Assembly: GCA_946402065.1 (NCBI GenBank) | Contig: CAMIVR010000021.1 | Location: 1 to 47,238 of the forward strand | Source: an uncultured Brevibacillus sp. | Lineage (GTDB): Bacteria > Bacillota > Bacilli > Brevibacillales > Brevibacillaceae | DNA: 47,238 bases | Direction of reading: 5' to 3' | Shown here: positions 20,492 through 29,814 of the stretch, piece by piece | How the letters are laid out: each line of letters begins with the position of its first letter | How positions within the stretch are numbered: position 1 is the first letter of the stretch | Made by a program: the position numbers and the translations under genes | The notes under the pieces: generated by a model | The model's input: the letters and a program-made list of their open reading frames with translations, nothing else | Told to the model about the DNA's origin: nothing | Databases searched by the model: none

Positions 20492-21190
20492 ATGACATCA
20501 CCTTATCTCGTCTATCTCGTCGATGATGAAACGAACCTCTTAGAACTGCTGAAATCATATCTCATAAATGCAGGCTACCAAGTGAAGGCTTTCCAGAGCG
20601 GCGCAGAAGTGCTGCCTATACTCGACCAGGAACAGCCTCATTTGTGGGTCTTGGATATTATGCTTCCTGATATTGACGGCTATGAGTTGCTCCGGCTGAT
20701 TCGGAAAAAATCTGATGTGCCGATCATTTTTATTTCCGCACGCGATCAGGACATGGACAAAATCATCGGGCTTGAGCTGGGCAGCGATGATTATTTGGCG
20801 AAACCGTTTTTGCCGCGGGAGCTGGTCATACGCGTCCAGAAGCTTTTGCAGCGCACCTATGAAAAAGGCGGGCAAACCGTCGCAGCGCCGCAGCAGTTTC
20901 AGGATTGGGTCACAATCGGTCCGTACACTATTTCCGAAAAAGGCCGTTTGATCAAGGAAGGCGAAAATCCGATCGAACTGACGACCAAAGAGTTTGACTT
21001 GATCACGTACCTGATTCGCAATCAAGGCCAGGCGCTGCACCGAGAGCAAATCCTGCTTGCCATCTGGGGCGATGACTACATCGGCTCCGATCGTGCCGTC
21101 GACGACTTGGTCAAGCGCATCCGGAAAAAGCTGCCCAAGTTTCCGCTTGAGACCGTCTACGGCTTCGGGTACAGGATGACCGTCACATGA
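20492..21190 (+). CDS. OmpR/PhoB-type response regulator
   Basis: A 232-residue DNA-binding response regulator. Its receiver domain (1-120) has the acidic pair Asp11/Asp12, phospho-acceptor Asp55 in VLDIMLPDIDG, the switch Ser in FISARD and Lys in LAKPFLPRE. The winged-helix output domain (about 135-230) has LTTKEFDLITYLIRNQGQALHREQILLAIWG and the recognition helix DRAVDDLVKRIRKKL. The ATG at 20492 is fixed by AGGAGGG; the much longer upstream frame is not real. It overlaps the kinase gene by ATGA. The target and signal are unknown; neighbouring yerB is divergent. Confidence 0.95.
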   Translation: MTSPYLVYLVDDETNLLELLKSYLINAGYQVKAFQSGAEVLPILDQEQPHLWVLDIMLPDIDGYELLRLIRKKSDVPIIFISARDQDMDKIIGLELGSDDYLAKPFLPRELVIRVQKLLQRTYEKGGQTVAAPQQFQDWVTIGPYTISEKGRLIKEGENPIELTTKEFDLITYLIRNQGQALHREQILLAIWGDDYIGSDRAVDDLVKRIRKKLPKFPLETVYGFGYRMTVT

Positions 21191-22602
21191 AGCGCAGACT
21201 GAGACTTAGAGACTGGCCGCTCTCCCGGCAAATTCTCGTCCTCTTCATGCTGCTGACCACCGTGCTTGGCGTCAGCGTCGGCGTGCTCTATCCGTTGGCC
21301 GTCAAACAGTATCTCGTCGGCAACACGTACAGCCTGCTGGAAGAGGAGTTCACCACACTCTCAAGCCACATCTCGTTTACCGAGCAGCACGAGCTGCTGC
21401 CGGTGCCGGCTTCCGCTCCGTATTTCCTGCAGCTCCTGCTGTCCAAGTACAAGTATACCTTTGACGTGATCGTCTACGCGGCAAACGGCGAGCTCTTGGG
21501 TAAGCGCAGCACTGAGCCGATTCCCGACGAGGATGCAAACGAGCTGTATAATATGGCGTCCTCTTACAAAAAGCAGGATATCCAGCACGGCACGTTGGAC
21601 CACGACGGCGAGACGTATATGTTTGTCAGCAAGCGGATGGACTATCACGACTTCCCGTACTATCTCGTCATCTTCTCCAAAGAACGGGAAATCAATGTGA
21701 TCAACGCGGTATTGACCAGGCAATTTTTCTATATCTTTGCGATTATCCTCGTGATCAGTTGGCTGATCGCCATATGGTTCAGCCGCTACTTGAGCAACCC
21801 GATCCGCCGGCTGGAGGAATACACGAAAAAAATCGCCAAGCGCCAATTCGACATCCCGCTCAAGCTGGACCGCAAAGACGAAATCGGGCAGTTGGCCCAT
21901 TCCTTCGAGACGATGAAAAACCAGTTGAAAGAGCACGATGAGTCCCAGCAGCATTTTGTGCAAAACATATCGCATGAATTGAAAACGCCGATCATGGCGA
22001 TTCAAGGCTATACCCAAGGCTTGCTGGAAGGCGTATTCCAGGGACCGCAAGCGGAAAAAGGACTGGAAGTCATTATGGAAGAAAGCAAGCGGCTGGAAAA
22101 GGTTGTCGAACAGCTTCTGTATTTGACCAAAATCGAGTCCGTCGCCCAGATGCTCCAATTCTCCCGCCTCGACGCAAGCGAGCTGATCAGCCTGATTCAG
22201 CAGCGTCTGTCCGTGTTGAACCCGGCGATAAGCTGGGACATACAGCTGCCGCCTGAACTTCCGCTCTGCGGAGATGGCGAACAGCTCAGTACGGCATTTA
22301 TCAATATCCTGGAAAACCAACTGCGCTACGCCAAAAGCAAGCTCACCATCAGCTGCCGCTGCACCCCAGAGCATATCGAGCTCATCATGGCGAATGACGG
22401 ACCGCCAATCGAAGAAGCGATTCTACCCGTGCTGTTTCAGCGCTTCCGCAAGGGAAAATCCGGCAAGCACGGATTGGGACTGGCCATTGCCAGAGCAGTC
22501 ATTGAAGCGCACGGCGGAACGATCCACGCCCGCAACGAAGCGGTCGGCGTTCAGTTCACGATTATTTTGCCGAGAAACAAAGAAGCACCTACCGATCGTT
22601 AG
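21187..22602 (+). CDS. Membrane sensor histidine kinase
   Basis: The partner of the upstream regulator, 471 residues. TM1 is at about 15-38 and an extracytoplasmic sensor region at about 40-177. TM2 is at about 178-198, HAMP at 199-250, and the H-box QNISHELKTPIMAIQG has the phospho-acceptor His263. Catalytic boxes follow: N-box NILENQLRYAKSK (Asn present), G1 MANDGPPI, G2 GLGLAIARAVIEAHGGTI. The extracellular loop has no family recognised. Translation is coupled by the ATGA overlap. The stop codon lies inside a bidirectional terminator stem. Confidence 0.95.
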   Translation: MKRRLRLRDWPLSRQILVLFMLLTTVLGVSVGVLYPLAVKQYLVGNTYSLLEEEFTTLSSHISFTEQHELLPVPASAPYFLQLLLSKYKYTFDVIVYAANGELLGKRSTEPIPDEDANELYNMASSYKKQDIQHGTLDHDGETYMFVSKRMDYHDFPYYLVIFSKEREINVINAVLTRQFFYIFAIILVISWLIAIWFSRYLSNPIRRLEEYTKKIAKRQFDIPLKLDRKDEIGQLAHSFETMKNQLKEHDESQQHFVQNISHELKTPIMAIQGYTQGLLEGVFQGPQAEKGLEVIMEESKRLEKVVEQLLYLTKIESVAQMLQFSRLDASELISLIQQRLSVLNPAISWDIQLPPELPLCGDGEQLSTAFINILENQLRYAKSKLTISCRCTPEHIELIMANDGPPIEEAILPVLFQRFRKGKSGKHGLGLAIARAVIEAHGGTIHARNEAVGVQFTIILPRNKEAPTDR

Positions 22603-22616
22603 GTGCTTCTTTGTTG
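22575..22616. terminator. Bidirectional terminator shared by the kinase and MocR genes
   Basis: AACAAAGAAGCACCTA (22576-22591) pairs with TAGGTGCTTCTTTGTT (22600-22615), a 16-bp perfect stem with an 8-base loop and A/T ends on both sides. The kinase stop TAG (22600-22602) is the first triplet of the right arm, and the opposing MocR gene ends at 22620. Confidence 0.9.
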
Positions 22617-22619
22617 TGT

Positions 22620-24233
22620 TCAGCGGTAGTACGGCGTCCAGGCCTGATGCAACCGTCTGACGGCTTCCCCCAGCTCTTCGACACTCAAGCCGCCAAAACC
22701 GAGGAGAAGTAGTGGAGGCATATCGCTTGTATCCCGCAACCACTTATTCTCAGTGGAGTAGACCTTCACCCCGACTGCTTCCGCCTTCTCCGCCAGTTCT
22801 TCGGCACTCAGATCGCTTTGCACTTCAAGGACGATATGCAATCCCGCCCCTTGTCCTTTGATGTTCACATGGTTTTGCATCGTCGCATGAATCATCTGCA
22901 AAAAGGTATCGTGCTTTTTTTGATAAATCGTTCTCATCTTCCGCAGATGCCGGGCCCACTCGCCGCTGTCCATAAACGCCTGCAGCGTGCGCTGGTGAAT
23001 GCGCGAGACAGTCTGGTCGAGCGACCTGAACTTCGCCTGATAAATTTCTGCCAGGTGCGCGGGCAGGACCATATAGCTGGCGCGAATGGTCGGCATCAAC
23101 GATTTGGAGAACGTCCCGATGTAGACGACGTTCCCTCGCGTATCCAGTCCCTGCAAGCTGGGGATCGGCTTGCTCTGGTAGCGAAATTCTCCATCGTAAT
23201 CATCCTCGATGATCAAGCCGCCCGTCTCTTCGGCCCACTGCAGCAGCTTGATCCGCTTCGCATACGGCATCACCATGCCGAGCGGATATTGATGAGACGG
23301 CGTAATGTATACGACCTTCGCCTGGCTGTCGGCTAGCTCCCGCAGGCTCAAGCCATCCTCCTCGAGCGGGATCGGGATGACAGGGAAGCCAAGCCGGGAA
23401 AACACAAAGCGCACATCCTGGTAGCCCGGATCTTCCATGGCGATCGGCTGCTGCCTGAGCCCGATGATCTGGCAAAACAGTTGCACCAGCGTCTGCGTTC
23501 CCGCTCCGATGACAATTTGCTCGGGACTCGTATGAACGCCGCGGGAACGGTTCAAGTATTTGGCCAGTGCCGCCCGCAGCCCCCATTCCCCTTGCGGATC
23601 GCCGTAGTCCAGCAGGTCTTTTTGGGCGCTTACTTGCACCTGGTTGGACAGCTTGCGCCAGAGTGAATACGGGAAGCTCTGCCGGTCTACACTGGTCGGA
23701 TGCAAATCGTAAAGAATCGTCGGTTTTTCCTGCTCGTCACGGACAGGGCCGCCTTGCCGCACCTGTTTATGGTCCAGCTTGTCGGCAGTCACTTCGGACT
23801 GTACGCCGGCGCTCGCCCTGGACCGATCCCGCACGTCCGGCTGCAAGCCGTCTTGTCCATTTCGCTTGCCGGCCAGCTTCTTCTGATTCCCCGGTTCGAT
23901 GACGAGCTTCTCGCTTGACCCGCTTGCGTGGTCAGCGAACGCTTGGACACTCCGCTGTACCCCATCGGCAGCGTCCCACGCATCGATGTCAGCGACAAAA
24001 TAACCACTGCGGGCCCTGCTCTCTACATAGCCTTCAGCCAAAAGCTGCTGATAGGCCAGTTCGATCGTCGTTCTGCTCACCTTTAATTCATTAGCCAGCG
24101 CCCGCACAGACAGCAGCTGTTCACCCGAACGCATTTTCCCGGTCTGGATCTCCCCGCGAAAGTATCGGTACAGCTGCATATACATGGGTTCACCCTGGTC
24201 TCCCGCCTCAAATCGCGGCTGTATTCGTATCAT
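22620..24233 (-). CDS. MocR/PdxR/GabR-family regulator (GntR HTH fused to aminotransferase fold)
   Basis: A PLP-binding transcription factor of 537 residues. The N-terminal winged helix (about 5-85) reads SVRALANELKVSRTTIELAYQQLLAEGYVESRARSGYF. The C-terminal type-I aminotransferase fold (about 185-537) has GAGTQTLVQL, the PLP-Asp region EDDYDGEFRY and the Schiff-base Lys in GTFSKSLMPTIRASY. Between them is an unusually long hydrophilic linker (about 95-180) without recognisable fold. Family members sense PLP or PLP plus an amine. The ATG at 24233 (GGAGG close upstream) replaces a longer frame. It lies downstream of livF but behind a terminator, so its target cannot be told from position. Confidence 0.93.
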   Translation of the reverse strand: MIRIQPRFEAGDQGEPMYMQLYRYFRGEIQTGKMRSGEQLLSVRALANELKVSRTTIELAYQQLLAEGYVESRARSGYFVADIDAWDAADGVQRSVQAFADHASGSSEKLVIEPGNQKKLAGKRNGQDGLQPDVRDRSRASAGVQSEVTADKLDHKQVRQGGPVRDEQEKPTILYDLHPTSVDRQSFPYSLWRKLSNQVQVSAQKDLLDYGDPQGEWGLRAALAKYLNRSRGVHTSPEQIVIGAGTQTLVQLFCQIIGLRQQPIAMEDPGYQDVRFVFSRLGFPVIPIPLEEDGLSLRELADSQAKVVYITPSHQYPLGMVMPYAKRIKLLQWAEETGGLIIEDDYDGEFRYQSKPIPSLQGLDTRGNVVYIGTFSKSLMPTIRASYMVLPAHLAEIYQAKFRSLDQTVSRIHQRTLQAFMDSGEWARHLRKMRTIYQKKHDTFLQMIHATMQNHVNIKGQGAGLHIVLEVQSDLSAEELAEKAEAVGVKVYSTENKWLRDTSDMPPLLLLGFGGLSVEELGEAVRRLHQAWTPYYR

Positions 24234-24294
24234 GGCAGCCTCCATCAGAATTTGTCGTATCGTTTTACCTGCTAGTCTCATCTTATCAGGTTAT

Positions 24295-24338
24295 GAAAAG
24301 ACCCACCAAGCAAAAGCGTTCAACTTTGCCGATGGGCC
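24295..24338 (-). terminator. Terminator of the liv operon
   Basis: On the minus strand GGCCCATCGGCAAAG can pair with CTTTTGCTTGGTGGGTC (several G-U pairs), followed by TTTT. It lies between livF and the MocR gene. Confidence 0.7.
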
Positions 24339-24375
24339 GTCCGATTTTTTTATCATTTGCCTCGTTCGATTTGAC

Positions 24376-25083
<708 letters not shown>

Positions 25084-25101
25084 ATATCGCTTAGTCCCCC
25101 T

Positions 25102-25878
25102 TTACGATGCTTCCGTCGCACTTTTCCCGAGGTAGGCTTCGATTACTCTCGGATTGTTTCGGATTTCATCCGGCGTACCCTCTGCAATCTTGCGGCCGTA
25201 GTCGAGCACGTGAATGTATTCGCTCAGTCCCATGACCAGCTTCATGTCGTGCTCGATGAGGATAATCGTCAAATCAAGCTCGCGTTTCAGTTGGCGGATG
25301 AATTCCGTAATTTCCAGCGTTTCTCGAGGGTTCATCCCCGCTGCCGGTTCGTCCAGCAGAATGATGTGCGGATTCGTCGCCAGTGCCCGGGCAATTTCCA
25401 GTCGGCGCTGCAGACCGTACGGCAAACCTCCCGCCGTCTCATTGGCGATCTGTTCGATCCCGACGTACTCCAGAATTTTGTAAGCCTCCACATGGGCTCG
25501 CTCTTCTTCCTCGCGAATCCGCTTTGTGTTGAGCAGGATGCCTAACAGCCCCGCTTTCAAATGGCCATGTATGCCGACCATGACATTTTCCAGCGCCGTC
25601 ATCTGTTTGAACAGGCGAATATTCTGGAAGGTACGGGTGATGCCCCTGCTGGCGATTTGGTCGGGACGCAGTCCCTTGATGCTTTTGCCCGCCATCATCA
25701 CATCGCCCGCGTCCGGCTGATAAAAGCCCGTGACCATATTGAAAAAAGTCGTTTTTCCCGCACCGTTGGGACCGATTACGGCTGTGATCGTCCCTTTTTC
25801 GATGGCAATTGAAATATTTTCATTGGCAACCAGACCGCCAAAGCGTTTTGTTAATCCGTTCGCTTCTAAAAGTGCCAC
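25102..25878 (-). CDS. livG: Branched-chain amino acid ABC transporter, ATPase LivG
   Basis: The second ATPase of the importer, 258 residues. It has Walker A GPNGAGKTTFFNMVTGFY, RTFQNIRLFKQMTALENVMVG (LivG-specific), a GLPYGLQRRLEIARAL signature and Walker B IILLDEPAAGMNPRE, with His in IEHDMKLVMGLSEYIHVLDYG. The GTG start at 25878 follows GGGGGAAAACAC. It lies between livM and livF. Confidence 0.96.
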   Translation of the reverse strand: MALLEANGLTKRFGGLVANENISIAIEKGTITAVIGPNGAGKTTFFNMVTGFYQPDAGDVMMAGKSIKGLRPDQIASRGITRTFQNIRLFKQMTALENVMVGIHGHLKAGLLGILLNTKRIREEEERAHVEAYKILEYVGIEQIANETAGGLPYGLQRRLEIARALATNPHIILLDEPAAGMNPRETLEITEFIRQLKRELDLTIILIEHDMKLVMGLSEYIHVLDYGRKIAEGTPDEIRNNPRVIEAYLGKSATEAS

Positions 25879-25902
25879 GTGTTTTCCCCCTTGTCCCCGG
25901 TC

Positions 25903-27171
25903 TTATTTGCTTCCGCCCAGCCTGCTGAGAATTCCTGTCTGCTCCTTGGCGTACGGGCTGTTTTTGATCGCTTCGATGTCGGTTTTCTTCCGCTTCGCCG
26001 GGATCAGCCCATTCGGCCGATAGAGTGCGGCGAATATCAACAAGATGCCGAAGACCAGACGCTGGAACTTGGAAGGATCCAGCTGGCTGGGTAAATTGAG
26101 CACACCTGACATTTGCAGAGTGTGCAGGAAGTTGGAAAATTCCTTGAGCAGCTGTACTTGCAGGATGGTGATAAACCCGGCCCCAAGCACGACACCGGGA
26201 ATGCTGCCGCTGCCGCCGAGAATGACCATGACGAGAATCCCGATCGACTCCATCAGCGTAAACGACGTCGGGTCGACGAAGGTCTGCTTGGCAGCGAAAA
26301 TCACGCCGACGACCCCGGCAAATGAAGCACCCGTAGCAAACGCCGCCAGCTTCGTATGCAAAAGCGATATCCCCATCGACTGTGCCGCCAGCTCATCTTC
26401 GCGGATCGCAATCCAGGCCCTGCCGATCCGGGAGTGCTCAAAGCGGACGTTCGCCAGCACGATGAAGATGATGACGAACAGCACGATAAAGTAAAAGTAG
26501 AACGGCGTGCTCATTTTAATCCCGAACAGATGCGGAGAAGCGATCGGCGTCAAGCCTTGCGGGCCATTGGTAATGTTGATCGGCTTATCCAGGTTGTTGA
26601 AAATAATCCGGACGATTTCGCCAAAGCCGAGCGTAACGATCGCCAGATAATCGCCTTTTACCCGCAACACCGGGAGCCCTAGCAAAATTCCGAAAATCGC
26701 CGCGACAATCAGGCCAACGATCAGAAACGGCCAGAACCATTCGCCCGAGAGCGGAAACAGATGGCCGGGGATGAACTGATTCGCCTGTGCAGTGGCAAAA
26801 ATCGCATAGGCATATGCGCCGGCAGCGAAAAAGGCGACGTAGCCGAGGTCGAGCAGACCGGCAAAGCCGACGACGATATTCAGCCCCAACGCCATAGCGA
26901 CGTAAATCCCGACCTGCGATGCCACTTCCATGTAGTAGCGATTTTCCCCGGCGACAAGCGGAATGATCAGCAGCAAAACAACTGCACCGATGATCAAGCG
27001 GACATTTTTCGAAGCTTTTGTATAGTACAAAATTACAATGGAAGATAAAATCCCGACAAACGCGATCACAGACTTGTCCAAAACGTACAAGGCACCAGCA
27101 AATACGACCACCCACAGAATCGTAAAGAGAAGCGGAAACCCTTGAAATGCTCTTTTTGGTTTAATGGCCAT
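25903..27171 (-). CDS. livM: Branched-chain amino acid ABC transporter, permease LivM
   Basis: A membrane permease of 422 residues with about 10 membrane segments. It has the LivM patterns ALGLNIVVGFAGLLDLGYVAFFAAGAYAYA and the cytoplasmic coupling loop RAWIAIREDELAAQSMGISLLHTKLAAFATGASFAGVVG. The N-terminal 80 residues contain additional hydrophobic helices before the core. The ATG at 27171 (AGGTGA 6 bases upstream) is favoured over the GTG two codons earlier. It begins 10 bases after livH. Confidence 0.95.
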   Translation of the reverse strand: MAIKPKRAFQGFPLLFTILWVVVFAGALYVLDKSVIAFVGILSSIVILYYTKASKNVRLIIGAVVLLLIIPLVAGENRYYMEVASQVGIYVAMALGLNIVVGFAGLLDLGYVAFFAAGAYAYAIFATAQANQFIPGHLFPLSGEWFWPFLIVGLIVAAIFGILLGLPVLRVKGDYLAIVTLGFGEIVRIIFNNLDKPINITNGPQGLTPIASPHLFGIKMSTPFYFYFIVLFVIIFIVLANVRFEHSRIGRAWIAIREDELAAQSMGISLLHTKLAAFATGASFAGVVGVIFAAKQTFVDPTSFTLMESIGILVMVILGGSGSIPGVVLGAGFITILQVQLLKEFSNFLHTLQMSGVLNLPSQLDPSKFQRLVFGILLIFAALYRPNGLIPAKRKKTDIEAIKNSPYAKEQTGILSRLGGSK

Positions 27172-27181
27172 CAGCACTCAC

Positions 27182-28132
27182 CTACACTTTCTCTTTGACG
27201 GCTTCTCCAAGCAGCCCTTCAGGCTTGAACAGAAGCACGAGAATTAATATGGCAAAAGCAAAGACGTCTTTATATTCCGCACCGAAGGCTCCGCCTGTAA
27301 GCGGTCCCATGTACGCGCCCGACAACGACTCCATTAGTCCAAGCAGCACGCCGCCAAACATCGCTCCGCGCAAATTGCCGATTCCCCCGAGAACAGCCGC
27401 GGTAAACGCTTTGATCCCGAGAATAAATCCGATGTACGGGTCGATCGTCCCGTAATTCTGGGCAAACAACACACCCGTTGCGCCACCGAGGCTGGAACCG
27501 AGCAAAAATGTAAGCATGATCACTTTGTCCACATTTATAGTCATCAGCGACGCCGTCGATTGATCTTGTGCAACGGCACGCATGGCGATTCCCCATTTGG
27601 TTTTGTTGACAAACAGCGTTAACGAAATCATCATGACGACGGCCAGAACAATCACGATCAAGCCTTTTACCGGAATGGAGGCAACCCCTCCGAGATTGAC
27701 ACTGCCCGAAAAGAGGATGGGACTATTCACGTAAAACTCGTTTCTGGCGATTGCAACAGTAAAACGAACAAGGTCCTGGAGCAAAAACGATACCCCGATA
27801 GCGGAGATAAGCGGTACTAATCGCGGAGCGTTGCGGAGTGGACGATACGCAAGTTTTTCAATCCCGACGCCAAGTGCGCCGGTAAAAGCCATGGCGACAG
27901 CCAGCATGATAACAAAAACGATGTATGGATTCATCGATTGGAGCGCGCCCATGGAATCAAAAATCAGCAAAACCTCGGTGCCGACAAAGGCGCCCACCAT
28001 AAAAATTTCTCCGTGAGCGAAATTGATAAACTCCAAAATTCCGTATACCATCGTATAGCCAAGTGCGACGACCGCGTACATAAATCCAAGCGTTAGACCA
28101 TCCACGATTACTTGAGGTAGAATGCTTAGCAT
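27182..28132 (-). CDS. livH: Branched-chain amino acid ABC transporter, permease LivH
   Basis: A 316-residue permease with about eight membrane segments. It has the LivH signature ALGYTMVYGILEFINFAHGEIFMVGAFVG and the coupling loop KTKWGIAMRAVAQDQSTASLMTINVDKVI, then AVLGGIGNLRGAMFGG near the C-terminus. It is first of the membrane genes and separated from livK by 132 bases holding a stem-loop. Confidence 0.96.
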   Translation of the reverse strand: MLSILPQVIVDGLTLGFMYAVVALGYTMVYGILEFINFAHGEIFMVGAFVGTEVLLIFDSMGALQSMNPYIVFVIMLAVAMAFTGALGVGIEKLAYRPLRNAPRLVPLISAIGVSFLLQDLVRFTVAIARNEFYVNSPILFSGSVNLGGVASIPVKGLIVIVLAVVMMISLTLFVNKTKWGIAMRAVAQDQSTASLMTINVDKVIMLTFLLGSSLGGATGVLFAQNYGTIDPYIGFILGIKAFTAAVLGGIGNLRGAMFGGVLLGLMESLSGAYMGPLTGGAFGAEYKDVFAFAILILVLLFKPEGLLGEAVKEKV

Positions 28133-28194
28133 CGCGTCGAATCCCTCATTTCCTATAGATAGTTAGCAGCCGTACCGTTGTTGTCAAGATGAAG

Positions 28195-28221
28195 GGGCGT
28201 GCACACCGGAGTGCCGCCCCT
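28195..28221 (-). promoter_or_regulatory. GC-rich stem-loop between livK and livH
   Basis: GGGGCG-GCAC pairs with GTGC-CGCCCC across a one-base bulge; there is no proper T tract on the minus strand (TTCATCTT). It is placed between the binding-protein gene and the permeases. By analogy with other ABC operons it probably attenuates readthrough or protects the livK message from 3' decay, raising binding protein over permease. Confidence 0.6.
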
Positions 28222-28264
28222 GCTTAGGTGGGCTGTCATTATTTCGATTATAGCAAATTTTCTG

Positions 28265-29515
28265 TCATTCAGCTTTACCCAAGAAATTGGATTTGCCGCC
28301 CTCATATTTGTAAATGAACACGTCTGCGAATTTGTTGTCGCCTTTCTCGTCGAAAGTCACTTTCGTAAACTGGCCCTGGAAATCCTTCGTGTTATGGACG
28401 GCATCCAAGACTTGTTCGCGGGATGGCTTCTTGCCGCCATTTGCTTTGATCGCTTCCACGACACCGTTCAGAATGACGTTCATGCAGTCATACCCGTAGA
28501 CTGCATAGGTTTCCAACGGCTTGTTTGACGCCTTTTTATACTCTTCGGCCCACTTCTTGCCTTCCTCTGACTGTGTTACGTCACCGGCAACTGAAGTAAA
28601 GATAACCCCTTCAGCGGCTGGACCGGCGATTTTCACCATTTCGGAGGAGTCAAGACCGTCGCCGCCCATAAAATAGCCTTTGTAGCCCTTGTCGCGGGCT
28701 TGCTTGATAATGATTCCGCCATCCGGATACAAACCGCCGAAGAAGATAATGTCAGGATTTTTCGACATGACTTGGTTCAATACCGCGCTGAAGTCTTTTT
28801 CACCGGACGTAATCCCTTCATAGCCGAGAACCTGTACGCCGTCCTTTTCAAATTGCGCTTTTACCTGATCGGCCAGGCCTTGTCCATAGGCAGTTTTGTC
28901 ATGGATCAGGAAAGCGTTTTTCACGTTCAATGTGTTTTTCGCATACATGGCTGCCCGCGGGCCTTGTGCATCGTCACGTGCACATATCCGGTGAACGGTC
29001 TTTTTGCCTTCTTCCGTCAGGACCACACCGGTATTTGCCGGTGATACCATGACCAGCTTGCCTTCTTCGTATTTGACGGAAGACGGGATGGCTACCCCCG
29101 TGTTCAAGTGGCCGACAACGCCGAGCACATCCAGGTTGGAGATCAGCATCTCTGCGTTCGATACGCCAATTTTCGGGTCGGCCTGGTCGTCTTGCGGGAA
29201 CAGCTGCAAGTCAAAACCGAGTTGCTTGAATTCATCCACGCGTTTGTTTAAAGCAAATTCAGCTCCGCTCTTGATTGCTTCGCCAAGAGAGGATTGGGAA
29301 CCGGAGAGCGGGCTTTGGGTGGCAATCAGGATTTTTCCGCCGTTGGCAGCCGCCCCGCCGCTGCCACTGGTATTGCCTTGTTGGGTGGACGTTTCTCCCG
29401 ACGGTGCCGCCCCGTCGGTTTTGGCTGCATTGCTGCCGCCAGAGTTACAGCCTGCAAGCGCAACACTCGCTACCAGAGCTGCCGATAAAAAAGCGAATTG
29501 AGTTCCCTTTTTCAT
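28265..29515 (-). CDS. livK: Branched-chain amino acid ABC transporter, substrate-binding lipoprotein LivK
   Basis: A periplasmic-binding-protein type I fold on a lipid anchor, 416 residues. Lipobox LAGC (Cys23) is followed by a Gly/Ser/Thr/Ala-rich linker (about 24-58) and the Leu/Ile/Val-binding domain starting KILIATQSPLSGSQSSLGEAIKSGAEFAL, with GVVGHLNTGVAIPSS and MVSPANTG in the ligand cleft. The assignment of leucine/isoleucine/valine is by family; related proteins also bind amides. The ATG start has a GGGGGATT ribosome site about 11 bases upstream. It is the first gene of livKHMGF. Confidence 0.95.
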   Translation of the reverse strand: MKKGTQFAFLSAALVASVALAGCNSGGSNAAKTDGAAPSGETSTQQGNTSGSGGAAANGGKILIATQSPLSGSQSSLGEAIKSGAEFALNKRVDEFKQLGFDLQLFPQDDQADPKIGVSNAEMLISNLDVLGVVGHLNTGVAIPSSVKYEEGKLVMVSPANTGVVLTEEGKKTVHRICARDDAQGPRAAMYAKNTLNVKNAFLIHDKTAYGQGLADQVKAQFEKDGVQVLGYEGITSGEKDFSAVLNQVMSKNPDIIFFGGLYPDGGIIIKQARDKGYKGYFMGGDGLDSSEMVKIAGPAAEGVIFTSVAGDVTQSEEGKKWAEEYKKASNKPLETYAVYGYDCMNVILNGVVEAIKANGGKKPSREQVLDAVHNTKDFQGQFTKVTFDEKGDNKFADVFIYKYEGGKSNFLGKAE

Positions 29516-29652
29516 GCGAATTGAATCCCCCTTTTACCTTATAGAAATCTTTATTGATGAACCAATCGCAACTTTTACCCCCCATAATTTTCTATGTAGC
29601 TTAATCTGTTTTACAAGTATGGTAAAAGCTGTTATCCTCCGGTTCATTACTA

Positions 29653-29680
29653 ATTGTATAATAAAAACGAAAATTCACAA
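29653..29680 (-). promoter_or_regulatory. Sigma-A-type promoter of livK
   Basis: On the minus strand TTGTGA (29675-29680), a 16-base spacer and TACAAT (29653-29658). The start site would be near 29646, leaving a leader of about 130 bases before livK. Confidence 0.6.
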
Positions 29681-29700
29681 GATAGAAAAAAGTTTTTTAC

Positions 29701-29730
29701 AAAAAAATAAACCGGAATTTCTTCCAGTTT
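29701..29730 (-). terminator. Terminator of the yerA-like gene
   Basis: AAACTGGAA / TTCCGGTTT on the minus strand (arms 29722-29730 and 29709-29717; one G-U), a four-base loop, then ATTTTTTT. The surrounding 300-base gap is very AT-rich and otherwise empty apart from the livK promoter. Confidence 0.9.
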
Positions 29731-29814
29731 AATAGAGTGAAAATAAATCATTTACTATATCAATACTTTTAAGCGTTAAAGTGAATGGGATGGATTGATA
29801 TATCATTTGATTAT

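Noticed and set aside
21361..22374. 337-codon minus-strand frame opposite the histidine kinase
   Set aside because: The kinase H-box, N-box and G-boxes are on the plus strand, and the minus frame shows no known family.
28255..28272. CodY-box-like AATTTTCTGTCATTC near the livK stop
   Set aside because: It matches AATTTTCWGAAAATT at only about 11 of 15 places and lies at the end of livK, not near the promoter. Other AT-rich matches in the livK leader are worse.
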